A stretch of 64,000 bases of DNA from Nicotiana tabacum (GCF_000715075.1 NC_134095.1:58586419-58650418), one strand, 5' to 3'; counted from the stretch's first letter, positions 43,823 through 55,089 are shown. Numbers and translations: made by a program. Notes: a model not told the origin generated them from the letters alone.

Positions 43823-43998
43823 GTAGTGGGTTTTGATTTTCTTTTAGTTGTCTGGATTATTCCAGGGTCTGTAATTCAGATATTATGTTCCATCCATTTG
43901 GATGTGTTAAAACCCTGTTATCTTTATATTCAATGAAATGCAATTGTTCCTTTTCCTTCATTTCTTCTAATTTTATTTTTGTTTTCTTCTTTGTACAG
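43823..43998 (+). other. Candidate intron between protease and RT, E3 (176 bp)
   Basis: Donor TTG|GTAGTGGG and acceptor TTTGTACAG|TTCT. The segment is T-rich with many stops and shares CCCTGTTATCTT with the E1 counterpart. Ogre elements are known to have an intron at this place. Confidence 0.6.
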
Positions 43999-45705
43999 TT
44001 CTTTTTATGCTGATATCAATGACAAGACATGCGTGAGGAATCTTTGGCCCAGTTTTAAAAGCCAATCTAACTCTAAAATAATAATACAAGAAATTGAATG
44101 TGATGACGAGTTGGAATTTGAGGATGATGAGGCCTATGAAGAAATTAGTAAGGAACTAAGTCATTTTGAGGAAAAGCCCAAACCTAATTTGAATGACACA
44201 GAAGCAGTTAATCTAGGGGACCAAAAAAATGTCCGTGAAACTAAAATAAGTGTCCATCTGTAACCTCAACTCAGGGAAGAGATAATTAAAGCACTGTTCG
44301 AATACAAAGACGTTTTTGCATGGTCCTATGATGACATGCCGGGTCTAAGCACTGATTTAGTGGTTCACAAGTCTCCCACTGACCCGGCATTCCCTCCTGT
44401 CAAACAAAAGCTGAGAAAGTTCAAAACGGATATGAGTGTAAAGATCAAAGAAGAGGTCACCAAGCAGTTCGATGCGAAAGTTATTCGGGTCACGCGGTAT
44501 CCCACCTGGTTAGCCAATGTTGTGCCTGTGCCAAAGAAGGATGGCAAGACCAGGGTGTGCGTTGATTATCGGGATCTCAACAAAGCAAGTCCGAAGGATA
44601 ATTTTCCCCTGCCAAACATCCATATATTGAATGACAATTGTGCCAAACATGATATTGGTTCTTTTGTGGATTGTTACGTGGGTTATCATCAGATCTTGAT
44701 GGATGAGGAAGATATAGAAAAGACGACATTCATCACGCCGTGGGGAACGTACTGCTATCGGGTCATGCCATTCGGTTTGAAAAATGCTGGGGCAACCTAC
44801 ATGAGGGCAATGACAACAATATTCCATGATATGATACACCAGGAAATCGAGGTGTACATGGATGATGTGATCGTGAAGTCTAGAAAGCAGTCTGACCATG
44901 TCAGGGATCTGAAGAAGTTCTTCCGAAGGCTTTGTAGGTACAATCTCAAGCTTAATCCTGCAAAGTGTGCTTTTGGGGTGCCGCCTGGAAAGTTGTTGGA
45001 GTTCGTCGTCAGCCACCGGGGCATTGAATTGGACCCATCGAAAATCAAGGCCATCCAGGAATTGCCACCTCCGAAGAACAAGACTGAGGTGATGAGTTTG
45101 TTGGGGAGATTGAATTATATCAGCAGGTTTATCGCTCAGCTCACGACAACTTGTGAGCCTATCTTCAAGCTGTTAAAGAAAGACGCTGCGGTCAAGTGGA
45201 CAGATGAATATCAAGAGGCGTTTGATAAGATAAAGGGGTATTTGTCAAATCCGCCTGTGTTGGTCCCGCCAGAACCAGGGCGACCTTTGATTCTATATTT
45301 GACGGTGTTGGACAATTCATTCGGCTGTGTATTGGGTCAACATGATATCACTGGCAGGAAGGAGCAGCCGTATATTATCTCAGCAAGAAATTCACACCGT
45401 ACGATTTCAAGTATACTCAGCTTGAGAGGACATGTTGCGCCCTAACCTGGGTGGCGCAGAAGCTGAAACATTATTTGTCATCTTACACTACCTATCTCAT
45501 ATCTCGCTTGGATCCATTGAAGTATATCTTTCAGAAGCCTATGCCTATAGGGAGGCTTGCAAAGTGGCAGATCCTACTCACGGTGTTTGACATTGTCTAC
45601 ATGACTCGAACTGCAATAAAAGCACAGGCCTTGGCAGACCATTTGGTCGAGAACCCGGTTGATGAAGATTATGAACCTTTGAAAACTTATTTCCCTGATG
45701 AATAG
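43999..45705 (+). pseudogene. E3 reverse transcriptase and first RNase H
   Basis: An acidic N-terminal linker (FEDDEAYEEISKELSHFEEKP, TAA at 44261), then RT: RVCVDYRDLNKASPKDNFPL, CYRVMPFGLKNAGATYMRAM and the catalytic YMDD at 44853-44864 (EVYMDDVIVKSR). The thumb has LLGRLNYISRFIAQL. RNase H begins LYLTVLDNSFGCVLGQHD; a frameshift near 45370 and a stop at about 45443 break it. It resumes as AQKLKHYLSSYTTYLISRLDPL to ALADHLVENPVD. TAG at 45703 separates it from the second RNase H. RT itself is otherwise open for about 370 codons. Confidence 0.9.
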
Positions 45706-46103
45706 GTGATGCACATTGATGAGTTGGAACAAGTCAAGAAGCCTGTATGGAAACTTTTCTTTGATGGAGCCGCAAACATGAAGGGCGTGGGGATAAGAGC
45801 AGTACTTATTTCTGAAACAGGGCAGCACTACCCTGTTACGGCTCAACTTCGTTTTTACTGTACCAACAACATGGCTGAGTACGAGGCATGTATTCTGGGT
45901 TTGAGGTTAGGTGTGAATATGGGTGTCCAGGAAGTCTTGGTCTTGGGTGACTCGGACCTCCTGGTGCACCAGATTCAGTGAGAATGGGAAACACGGATTT
46001 GAAACTCATACCGTACAGACAATGTTTGCATGATCTTTATCAGTAGTTTCAGTCGATAGAATTCAGGCATCTCCCGAGGATCCATAATGAAGTCGCCGAT
46101 GCT
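45706..46103 (+). pseudogene. E3 second (archaeal-type) RNase H
   Basis: KLFFDGAANMKGVG, NMAEYEACILGLRLG and GDSDLLVHQ give the D-E-D set of an extra RNase H, typical of Tat-clade elements. The final conserved Asp lies in RIHNEVADALATLAS, in frame with the next ORF. TGA at about 45979 and frame changes up to 46100 break it. Confidence 0.82.
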
Positions 46104-47474
46104 TTGGCCACTCTGGCGTCAATGTTACATCATCTAGATAAGGCTTATGTTGACCCTTTGCATATTCAGGTCCGTGATCAGCATGCTTACTGCAATATGG
46201 TGGAAGAAGAACTGGATGGGGAGCCATGGTTCCATGACATCAAAGAATACATTAGGATGGGGGTATATCCGGTACAAGCCACTGGTGATCAGAAAAGAAC
46301 AATTCGACGATTGGCAATTGGATTTTTCTTTAGTGGAGAGGTATTGTACAAAATAACTCCGGATCTAGGATTGCTAAGATGCATAGAAGCTAGACAAACC
46401 ACAACAATCATGACTGAGGTACACTCCGGAGTTTGTAGGCCGCATATGAGTGGGTACGTTCTGGCAAAGAAGATTCTCCAAGCAGGTTATTACTGGCTCA
46501 CTATGGAGCGGGATTGCATTAGTTTTGTGCGTAAATGTCATCAGTGCTAAGTACATGGAGATTTGATTCATTCTCCACTATCTGAATTACATACAATGTC
46601 TGCACCATGGCCTTTCGTTGCTTGGGGCATGGATGTCATTGGGCCAATCGTGCCGGCAGCATTGAACGAACACAGGTTTATCCTGGTAGCCATTGATTAT
46701 TTTACTAAGTGGGTTGAAGCGAAAACGTTCAAATTTGTGACCAAGAAAGCATTGGTCGACTTTGTGCATTCAAATATCATCTGTCGGTTTGGGATTCCGA
46801 AGGTAATCATCACGGACAATGGCGCTAATCTCAACAGTCATCTGATGACAGAGACATGTTAGTAGTTTAAGATTATACATCACAATTCCACCCCATACTT
46901 CCCTAAGGCAAATGGAGCAGTCAAGGCAGCCAACAAGAATATAAAGAAGATACTTCAAAAAATGGTGGAAGGTTCTAGATAGTGGCACGAAAAGTTGCCG
47001 TTTGCATTGCTGGGTTATCGCACTACTGTTCGCACTTCGGTAGGGGCCATTTCTTATTTGTTGGTGTATGGCACAGAGGCAGTGATACCCGCAGAAATTG
47101 AAATCCCATCCGTTCGGATTGTCGCTGAGGTAGAAATTGATGACGTTGAATGGGTCAAAACCCGCTTGGAGCAATTAAGTCTGATTGATGAAAAACGATT
47201 GGCAGCAGTATGTCACGACCACTTGTACTAACAGAGAATGGCGAGAGCATATAACAAGAAGGTACATCTACGGAAGTTTGAAGTGGGTCAGTTAGTGTTG
47301 AGACATATCTTGCCTTATCAGACTGAAGTAAAAGGAAAGTTCGCCCCAAACTGGCAGGGGCCATTTGTTGTAACTAGAGTGTTGTCCAATGGCGCGTTAT
47401 ATTTGACAGATATAGAAGGGAAATGTCTAGAAATGACTATCAACTCCGATGTAGTCAAGAGATACTATGTATGA
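46104..47474 (+). pseudogene. E3 integrase, catalytic Glu replaced by Lys
   Basis: The HHCC zinc domain reads VHSGVCRPHMSGYVL ... CISFVRKCHQC (about 46420-46547), then TAA. Core: PFVAWGMDVIGPI (first Asp), KVIITDNGANL (second Asp), two TAG codons at 46860-46865, and ANGAVKAANKNIKK, where the third catalytic residue is Lys (AAG 46923-46925) at exactly the D-35 spacing. Further stops at 46979 and 47229. The C-terminal domain has FEVGQLVLRHILPYQTEVKGKF, PNWQGPFVV and NSDVVKRYYV. No chromodomain. E1 keeps Glu at this site. Confidence 0.9.
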
Positions 47475-47649
47475 TTTTTTTCTTTGATTGTACTTGTTTG
47501 TATTTGGCATATTTTGAAGATTGAAATGACGAGGGCATTTTGTTCTGCTATCTAAACACTTTATCCTTTGTGACTCCCTTTTGAGCCTTATTTATCTTCT
47601 TTCATACCCCTCTTTTGGGATCAATGACACGATTCAGAAACGCGAGTGT

Positions 47650-47845
47650 GGAGGATAAGTAAGTGAAAAGAAAATAAAGGATGAACAGGAAAGGAAGAGG
47701 GAAAAGAAAAACGAAAAGAGAGAAGAAAGAGAAAGAAAAGAAAAGAAAAGAGAAAATCAAAAAGAAAAAAAAGGAAAAAAAAGAAGAAAAAAAGAGAGAA
47801 GAAAAAAAAGAGAGAGAAAGAAAAGGAAGAGAGAAAAGAAAAATC
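47650..47845 (+). repeat. Purine-rich tract, E3 3' UTR
   Basis: About 195 bp almost entirely A/G (AAAGAAAAGAAAAGAG). Third tract of this kind in the two Ogre-like elements; here it precedes the hairpin motif. Confidence 0.85.
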
Positions 47846-47872
47846 ACAACAACGAAGTAATTTCTATGTTAT

Positions 47873-47935
47873 GAACTACGTTCGACCTGATTCCTTTTAA
47901 GAATACGTAGGCAGCCTTACGGTTCGGTCTCATCA
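47873..47935 (+). other. Repeated hairpin motif, E3 copy 3 (after integrase)
   Basis: GAACTACG, CCTGATTC, GAATACGTAGGCAGCC, GGTTCGGTC. Outer arms CTACGT/ACGTAG (6 bp); inner arms ATTC/GAAT. Confidence 0.75.
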
Positions 47936-48198
47936 AAACAAAATCCAAAAGTCCCCATGCAAGAAACTGGGACAGAAGTTGTGGTTGTTATGAGAAACCT
48001 GATTCCAAAAGTTGTAATTTAACCCATCCGTATTGTTTTGAGCCTTTTATACCCTTTCTTGCTAACCCTGTCTAGAAGCCTACATTACGGTCCAAAGAAA
48101 GACCTTCTGATCAGTCTTCGAGAAATGTCAAGTCAAGTAGGTAAATGTAATACATGTCAAGGGCAACACTCTGGTTCAAGCAGGAAAAATAAAAATGA

Positions 48199-48439
48199 GA
48201 GAGTCTTATTAGTGAAAACCTTCACAGGCACCATAATGAGATGGGAGCTGAAAGAAATAAAAATAAGAGAGTCTTATTGGTGAAAACTTTCACAGGCACC
48301 GTAAGGCGATGGGAGTTGAGAGAAAAATGAGAGTCTTATTGGTGAAAACCCTCACGGGCACTGTAAGGCGAAAGTGAGTTGAGAGATGAATGAATGAAAG
48401 AGGTATGCTGGTGAAAACCTTTCAAGGCACCGCAGGATG
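48199..48439 (+). repeat. Four tandem units with GTGAAAA-TTTCAC hairpins
   Basis: Units of about 60-68 bp share GAGAGTCTTATTGGTGAAAA, then CTTTCACAGGCACCGTAAGG and GATGGGAG. GTGAAA-AC-TTTCAC in unit 2 is a perfect 6-bp inverted repeat. Confidence 0.85.
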
Positions 48440-49186
48440 AACAAGGTCAAGGTTTGGGTAAAGTAATCAGGTCATGGAAATTCTGGGGCAACAAAGTACG
48501 GCAACTGAAAGTTGATTGGTTGGACAGATTGGGCCGATTAATCCGAAATGCATGTCATGATCATTGGTACCAGCTGTTCCAATCAGATAAGTTTCTTTTT
48601 CTTTTTCCCTTTGTAGCAGTTATCTGGTTTTGGATTCTTCTTATCCTTAACCCGCAAAGTCATTGCATTTCACTTTCCTTTGGGTTTATTTATCTAAGAG
48701 CTTTTAATGTTAGTATTGTCCCAAGTAAGTGGAAAAGAGTTTCAAAGCTCACTACCAACTCCCAAAATTGCAAAGCACGGAGTGGTCAAAGCATACTAAG
48801 GATAACATGATGTAAGAGAGGGGTACAAGGAATCACCGGAAGTTTCATCGGTGGAATGGATTGGTAATGTCATGGGAGATGCAAAGTCTCAGATAAAAAG
48901 GTCAGAGGTAAAGCAACAACATGGGTATAGAACACTCGGTTCGTCAAAGGTCATAGGGTTTGAAAGTCAATCAGAAAGTCAAAACGGTTTAGGGCCAGTC
49001 GGAGAAGCCAATCAGAACAAAACATTGCAGCAGAAAGATTTTCAGCAAGAATGCCATCAGCTAACCACCACTTTAAACTGACAAAATTTTCTTTGATTGA
49101 AATAGGGGCAGAAAATTCGTTTGATTCGGAGAAACTCTCCATAGGGGAAAAGAGCAAGCACTAAACAGGTTTGATTTTTGATTTTC

Positions 49187-49580
49187 AGGACCCTCCTGGA
49201 CAATGAGACCTATTTTAAAGTTCAGAAATAGCATAATCTAGCATAAATGTATCCCAAAAGAATATAAGTTAGCATGTTCAAGATAGGATTCAATTAGGAG
49301 TTGCCAGGACCCTCCTGAATAATGGGACTTAGCTTTAAGAGTTAGGTTAGATAACAACATTTAGCGTAAACTCTACTGTGGGGTAGTATAATTCAGACAT
49401 GAAAGTTGTCACCCTTAAGATAAAAGTTGACCTTTGATTTTCAGGACCCTCCTGGATAATGGGAAGTAGTTTAAAGATCCTCTTAGATAGCAAGATTTAG
49501 CAAAAGTCACACCTGTAGAAGATATACCTTAGATTTTAAATTGTCGTTTAGTTAAGAGTTGTCAGGACCCCCCTGAATAA
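49187..49580 (+). repeat. Four spaced CAGGACCC(T/C)CCTG repeats
   Basis: Copies at about 49187, 49306, 49443 and 49564, each followed by (G/A)A(T/C)AATG(G/A)GA. Spacing 119-137 bp. CAGG/CCTG arms are self-complementary. Confidence 0.85.
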
Positions 49581-49702
49581 TGGGACCTAGCTTTCAAATC
49601 CTTAGTAACACTTGGTAATATGATTTAGTTTTACAATCACATCTGTCCCCAACCGCCAAACTGGGGCAAAAAATTTTCTTTGTTTTTGTCTGTTATTTTA
49701 AA

Positions 49703-50285
49703 GTCAGGAACCCGCCTGGAGAACAAGGGAATACATTTCAAGTTGAAGTCAGGAGCCCGCCTGGACAGCAGGGAATACTTTCAAATGCAGCAGTCAGGAG
49801 CCCGCCTAGAGAGCAGGGAATACATTCAAGCACAGCAGTCAGGAGCCGCCTGGAGAACAAGGGAGTACCATTTAAGTTTTAGCTTTCAAATTCTTTGCTT
49901 TGTTTATTTTGAAGTCAGGAGCCCGCCTGGAGAAAAGGGAATACATTTCAAGTTGAAGTCATGAGCCCGCCTAGAGAGCAGAGAATACTTTCAAATGCAG
50001 CAGTCAGGAGCCCGCCTGGAGAGTAGGGAAAACATTCAAGTGCAGCAGTCAGGAGCCCTCCTGGAGAACAAGGGAGTACCATTTAAGTTTTAGCTTTCAA
50101 ATTCTTTGCTTTGTTTATTTTGAAGTCAGGAGCCCGCCTGAATAGCAGGGAATGCATTTCAAGTCGGCAGTTAGGAGCCCGCCTGGATAGCATGGGAATA
50201 CATTCACATTTTGAAGTAAGGAGCCCGCCTGGATAGCATGAGAATACATATCAAGTTCAGCAGTCAGGCCCCACTTGAAGAAGGG
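49703..50285 (+). repeat. 45-bp tandem array with a four-unit higher-order repeat
   Basis: Eleven full units of about 45 bp begin GTCAGGAGCCCGCCTGGA; a twelfth, truncated one starts at 50263. Units 1-4 (49703-49914) and 5-8 (49915-50124) repeat as a block of about 210 bp, each ending with the same longer unit (TTTTAGCTTTCAAATTCTTT). The 45-bp length keeps a frame open by chance. Confidence 0.92.
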
Positions 50286-50538
50286 GAAAACATCTCAGTT
50301 TACAATTCATGGTGGCAACAAATGGATGTCTCCGGGAGAATGGAGGACAACAAGGCAACAAGAAACATAAGAGCAAGCTTGAAAATATAGATAGGACTTT
50401 TGTAATCCATAGATCATAGTCTAGTCTAGCTTCTTTTATTTTATCATGGTGTAATAAGGGGGTTCAGTAAGCAGTAGCAGCAGCAGCAACAACAGTTTAA
50501 GCCCAGCTTCGTGGTAGTCCCAGCTACCAAAACTTCCC

Positions 50539-50609
50539 GAACTACACTGACCTGATTCCTTTTTAGCCAAGGATATGTAGGCAACCTCAGAAGCAGGGTG
50601 CGGTCAAAT
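50539..50609 (+). other. Repeated hairpin motif, E3 copy 4 (before polypurine tract)
   Basis: GAACTACA, CCTGATTCC, GGATATGTAGGCAACC, GGGTGCGGTC. Outer arms CTACA/TGTAG, both changed relative to CTACG/CGTAG. Confidence 0.75.
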
Positions 50610-50704
50610 CTTTCAAAAATGCTTCACGCGAAGTATTCAAATGGGCACAAATCGCTCGTAATCGCTCACTTATCTTTGTACGAAAACTCTTCGTGTTTCC
50701 GAGC

Positions 50705-50717
50705 AAAGAGGGGCAGC
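50705..50717 (+). other. Polypurine tract of E3
   Basis: AAAGAGGGGCAGC directly before the 3' LTR start TGTGAGCACG; primes plus-strand synthesis. Confidence 0.85.
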
Positions 50718-53700
50718 TGTGAGCACGTGATTTTTTCCCTATATGTATTACTCCAACAAATTCAAAACAAAATAATTTTTTTTAGTGTTTGCAATTTTGT
50801 TGGATTTCGTGGCATTTTCTGTTGCTTATTTGCATTTGTCTCTGCACGTTTATTTTAGTTAATCCATGAAAAATACAAAAATATGTTGCATCTGCATTTA
50901 GAATTTAATTTTATATTTTTAGATTAATTAACAAATTAGTTTGTTTTATAAAAATGAAAATCACAAAAATAATTCATCTGGCATTTTTACATTTTTAATT
51001 TTAAATTGTGTAATTGTTCTTTAAATTTAGGATTTAATTAATTATTAAAAATACCATTGGGTAGGATAATTTAGTTTAAAAATAATTATTAATTAATTTA
51101 GGATTTATTTTAATTTTGGAAAAAGAAAAGAATTGTGAATTGAAAAGGAAAAAGAAGGAAATAAAGAAGGTTTAAATTTGGGCTCAAACCCAATCCAACA
51201 GTCCCAATCCAAACGGAAACCACCCAATACCCGGCCCAACCCATGCCTGACCCGGTCCGGATCCCCTCCAAACGAAACGACGTCGTTTCGATCAATATTG
51301 ATCTGAGCCGTTGATCCCATATGATCAGACGACTTGGAACTGAGCCTTAACTTGATATATATATGTCCTAACACCCCTACCCGCCTTCATTTCATCATTC
51401 CAAACACCCCTATCAGAGAACCCAATCCTAACCCTAGCTGAGCCGCCCCTAAATCCACCATCGTCCGGTGGCGGTGCCACCTCCAAACACCACAAAAACA
51501 ACACCCCATGACCCCCTCACTCCCCTCTCTCTAAATCCCGGACCAATTTCCTTCGAATCTGCCTGGAGCTCCGCGAATCTCGAATCTGAGGCCCTCCCTA
51601 AAAGTTTAAAATCATTTTTTTTGTCAATCCTGGTAGCATGCATGTTCGGGAAGTGCTGTTCTATCAAGCCTTGAGGTTCGGACTCGGCGAAACAGATGTT
51701 GCTCTGTTGTTCTTGACAAAGAACAAAAGATCGACATAAGTTTGGCTTAGTTCTTTGTGCTTGTCCGATTTTGAGTTCGATTGGTGAGTTTCTATCTCTC
51801 TGCGTGACCAATTATGTTTTAGTTCACCTTTTCGTCCCTCTTCTTTTCTTCTCCTTTTCTCTGTTTGAAGGCTTGACCTATCTGCCGATGTTTTGAATTG
51901 TTTTTTGTTCCCTCTATTTTTTTTTCTTTCAAGTCCCTTTAAAAAAATATGTGTGTTCTTGATTTATTGAGTTTTATTAAGGTTATAGTCAAGCCTATGA
52001 TTTTCTCCTGTTTTATGTTGGCCTCATTAGTATAGTTTAATTAGTTTATTCTGGTCTATTAATTGGGTTAGTTAAGAAATCGTTTGTGTATTATCTTTGT
52101 TGTTACCAATTTAGTTGGGTTCATTCAGCTATTTGTGCTTTGGGTCTGACCCATATATAAAGGAAGGGCAGCCGGTTCTTGGGGTAAATTCAGCCGTGGG
52201 TTAATTTGACCCATGTCTCATTTGGGGTTTAAGGTAAATAACAGGGGTATGAGGGTTAGTTTGGGTAGTCTTAGTGAGAGAATCTACTTGTAACTGTCTA
52301 GAAAGCTTCTAGGAAGCTGGGGAGGGGACTACTCTGCAAAAAACTGAATTTAAATTAGGGGTGTTTAAGCTAAGATGGAAACTAAAAAGGGACTGAATGA
52401 CAAAAATGTATCTCCTTGGGTTTGCCCTATTTGCTTGCCTATAAAGGCATCTCTTCCTTGTCATTCAAGGCAGAATTAGAAGATATAAGAGCTGAAAATC
52501 ACTGTTGCATTGAAATCATGATTAGAACTTTTGGAGTTTGTTTCTTTTACTGCTGAAAGAATACCTGATCCTATCTAAGGTTCAAAATGGTTTGAACATT
52601 GGGTAATGAAAGCCTTGCTTTGAGCTGGGGAATTAGTTCATCTCTTCTGGACTGATTTCGTTGCTATTTTGTTAAATCTAGGTAAATTCCTGTTGCTGCT
52701 GCCTACTGATCCTTACCCTTTCTTGCTTTCCCCTTGTTCCCAGGTACTCATTTGACCTCAAATGACATGTTGAAATGGGAATGGGAATGCTGATGATACC
52801 ATGTTTTATGGAAGTCTATTTCTGATTATTAGGTTCTGTACTCATGTGTGCTTTGTTGATTAACTTGTGGCTATTTACCTCTTCCAAATTTTGGTTTAAG
52901 TGTTTGAACAAAGTCATTGCATGTTACTGTATTTTGTTAGTTGATTCGAATGGTTGTAATACTCTATTGAAGCCCCTATTTAGTTTTAATATTGATTAGT
53001 AGTAATTCTGATTTTATGATGTATAAGATTGATTGTTCTTTGAGCATGAAGTGTGCTATGTTACAATACAGGAAAGTCTCTTACTTGATTTAAGTGAAAT
53101 CAGCTTGTGTTTGTTTTCTTTTCCAGGTTTATAGTTAGGCAGCTCCAAGTCCATTGGTGACTTTAAATTGTTGATTAGTAATAAATGAAGTCTTTCTGAA
53201 ACTTTAAATTGTTTTCTTCTTGCTGGAAGTTCGATTTGGTGGTTTTCAATGATGAAAGGACCTGCATATGAGCTGTTGATAATCAGGAACTGTAGCTTCA
53301 TTTCAACATGTATGTTAGCATCCAGAATGTGTTCTGTATTGGCTTGAGGACGTTGGTGTTTGTTAAAACTCTAAAATCTCCATCACAATATATTTTACTT
53401 CAAGTCTTAGCTTCAGATCTTGAGATTGGGCTACCATCAATGGCCCAGTTGTGATCGATTTCGACTTCTGCAATTAGACTATCGGTTTGGGCTTCAGGAT
53501 TGAGCCCAGTTGTCTGGTGCTGGGCAGCCAGTCATTGGTCTACAACTATACCCATGCCTTTCAGCAATTTAGCATCGGCTTTGTCTATTGTTAGCTCATT
53601 AGCTATTAAAGTTTAACTCAAACATTGACTTAAAATAAATAGAAACTCCTTTATGCCTTTTAATCAATTACTTATGCTCATTAATTAGTTGACGTGTGCC

Positions 53701-54361
53701 AAATTAGCCAAACATACATTTTATGGCCCTTGAAAGAGTAGTTCAAACATCCTTTGAAATTAGAATCGAGGTGCACCATTTAGCGAATTTTCCATGGCCC
53801 TCACAAAGTTAAAACGCGTAGTTGCTTTAGGGCGCATTACTTAATAATTTTTACTTTCTTAAACTCGGGTGCGCATTTCATGTGACCCAAATTAAATCTT
53901 AAAACATTGAATAAGATATGCTCCAGATTGTGGGTGCATTTCATGTGGCGCAATCCAAAGGAATGTTTTAAACGACGTTAAATCTTCTTTAAAAATCAAT
54001 TAAAAGTGATTAAAAGGTTAAAATTGCACATAGGTTAAAAATGTTCTAAAATTAGATTATTAAGCCAAATATAACAGTTGAGCGATCGTGCTAGAACCAC
54101 GGAACTCGGGAATGCCTAACACCTTCTCCCAGGTTAACAGAATTCCTTACCCGGATTTCTGGTTCGCGGATTGTTAAAACAAAGTCAATGTTTTCCTCGA
54201 TTCGGGATTTCAATCGGTGACTTGGGACACCATAAATCTCCCAAGTGGAGACTTTGAATCTGAATCAATAAAATAAATCCCGTTTCGATTGTCCTTTAAT
54301 TGGAAAAACTCCCTTATGCTATATCCCTTCTCGGGGGTGTAGGTAAAAAGGAGGTGTGACA
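50718..54361 (+). repeat. 3' LTR of E3 (3,644 bp)
   Basis: TGTGAGCACG...GGTGTGACA, aligned with 32684-36318 end to end. TATA box at 52440-52447. Candidate splice pair GTGAGT (51784) and TTCCCAG (52743) as in the 5' LTR. Confidence 0.95.
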
Positions 54362-54366
54362 AGTCT
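54362..54366. repeat. E3 target-site duplication, right copy (AGTCT)
   Basis: AGTCT directly after GGTGTGACA; equals 32679-32683. Athila RT sequence resumes here. Confidence 0.95.
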
Positions 54367-55089
54367 CAATACACATTTTCAGCACACGAGTCAGATTTAT
54401 CAGTCACTCATCGAATGAGTTCCCCACTATGGAGAAGTCATCCATGAACACCTCCATTATATCCTCTACCATATTAGTGAATATGGCCATCTACACCTTT
54501 GGAATGTGGCGGGTGCATTGCATAGCCCAAAGGGCATCCTCATAAAGGCATAAATGCCATACGAGCACGTGAAGGAAGTCTTCTCCCTGTCCTCTGGTGC
54601 AATGGAGATCTGATTGTATCCTGAGTACCCATCCAGAAAACAGAAACGCGACCTCCTTGCCAATCTGTCTAACATCTGATCAATGAAGGGAAGTGGGAAG
54701 TGGTCTTTCCGGGTGGCTAGATTTAACTTTCTGTAATCCATGCAAATTCTCCAGCCCACGACGGTTCTCGTAGAGATCAGCTCATTGTTATTATTTTTAA
54801 CTACCGTCATGCCACCCTTTTTAGGTACACACTGAACCGGGCTAACCCAGCTGCTGTCAGATATTGGGAAAATGATTCCCGCATCTAACCATTTTATCAC
54901 TTCTTTCTTCACTACTTCCTTTATGTTGGGGTTCAACCTTCTTTGGTGTTCCCTGGAAGGTTTGTATCCTTCTTCCAGGAGAATTTTGTGCATACAGTAG
55001 GCTGGACTGATCCCCTTTATGTCTTCCATGGTCCACCCAAGGGCAGTCTTACACTCCTTTAGTACCTGCAAGAGTTGTTGTGCCTGCAT
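54367..55089 (-). pseudogene. Athila reverse transcriptase (upstream half)
   Basis: ALGWTMEDIKGISPAYCMHK, DSSWVSPVQCVPKKGGMTVV, WRICMDYRKLNLATRKDHFP, FCFLDGYSGYNQI and RMPFGLCNAPATFQRC are diagnostic of Athila RT. A frameshift follows at about 54490. In the other frame the catalytic EVFMDDFSIVG lies at about 54430-54462, and a TGA in FDE-LINL at about 54410. The coding then meets the E3 insertion between Thr and Asn and resumes at 32678. Confidence 0.9.

Larger units (their letters stand above)
47475..50717 (+). other. E3 3' untranslated region, repeat-rich
   Basis: 3.2 kb without a supported gene. In order: purine tract (47650-47845), hairpin motif (47873-47935), a four-unit array (48199-48439), a four-unit CAGGACCC array (49187-49580), an eleven-to-twelve-unit array (49703-50285), hairpin motif (50539-50609) and polypurine tract. 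Long 3' UTRs with tandem repeats are usual in Ogre elements. Confidence 0.8.
32684..54361 (+). mobile_element. Complete Ogre-like Ty3/gypsy retrotransposon E3 (21,678 bp)
   Basis: Both LTRs (3,635 and 3,644 bp), 5-bp target duplication, primer site, ORF1, gag, protease with G-patch, candidate intron, RT, two RNase H domains, integrase, a 3.2-kb repeat-rich 3' UTR and a polypurine tract are all present in order. Size, extra ORF and dual RNase H place it in the Tat/Ogre clade. The genes carry more than a dozen stops and several frameshifts, and the integrase Glu is Lys, so movement would have needed proteins from a relative, or the damage came after insertion. Confidence 0.95.

Noticed and set aside
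48454..48810. 118-codon frame in the E3 3' UTR
   Set aside because: No similarity to known element genes, surrounded by non-coding repeats; probably chance.
49680..49964. Frame with 15-residue repeats (SGARLESREYIQAQQ)
   Set aside because: It is the 45-bp tandem array, whose length is a multiple of three; the openness is trivial.
49703..50285. Regular repeats resembling a CRISPR array
   Set aside because: The units are contiguous divergent tandem repeats in a plant retrotransposon UTR, with no constant repeat and unique spacers.
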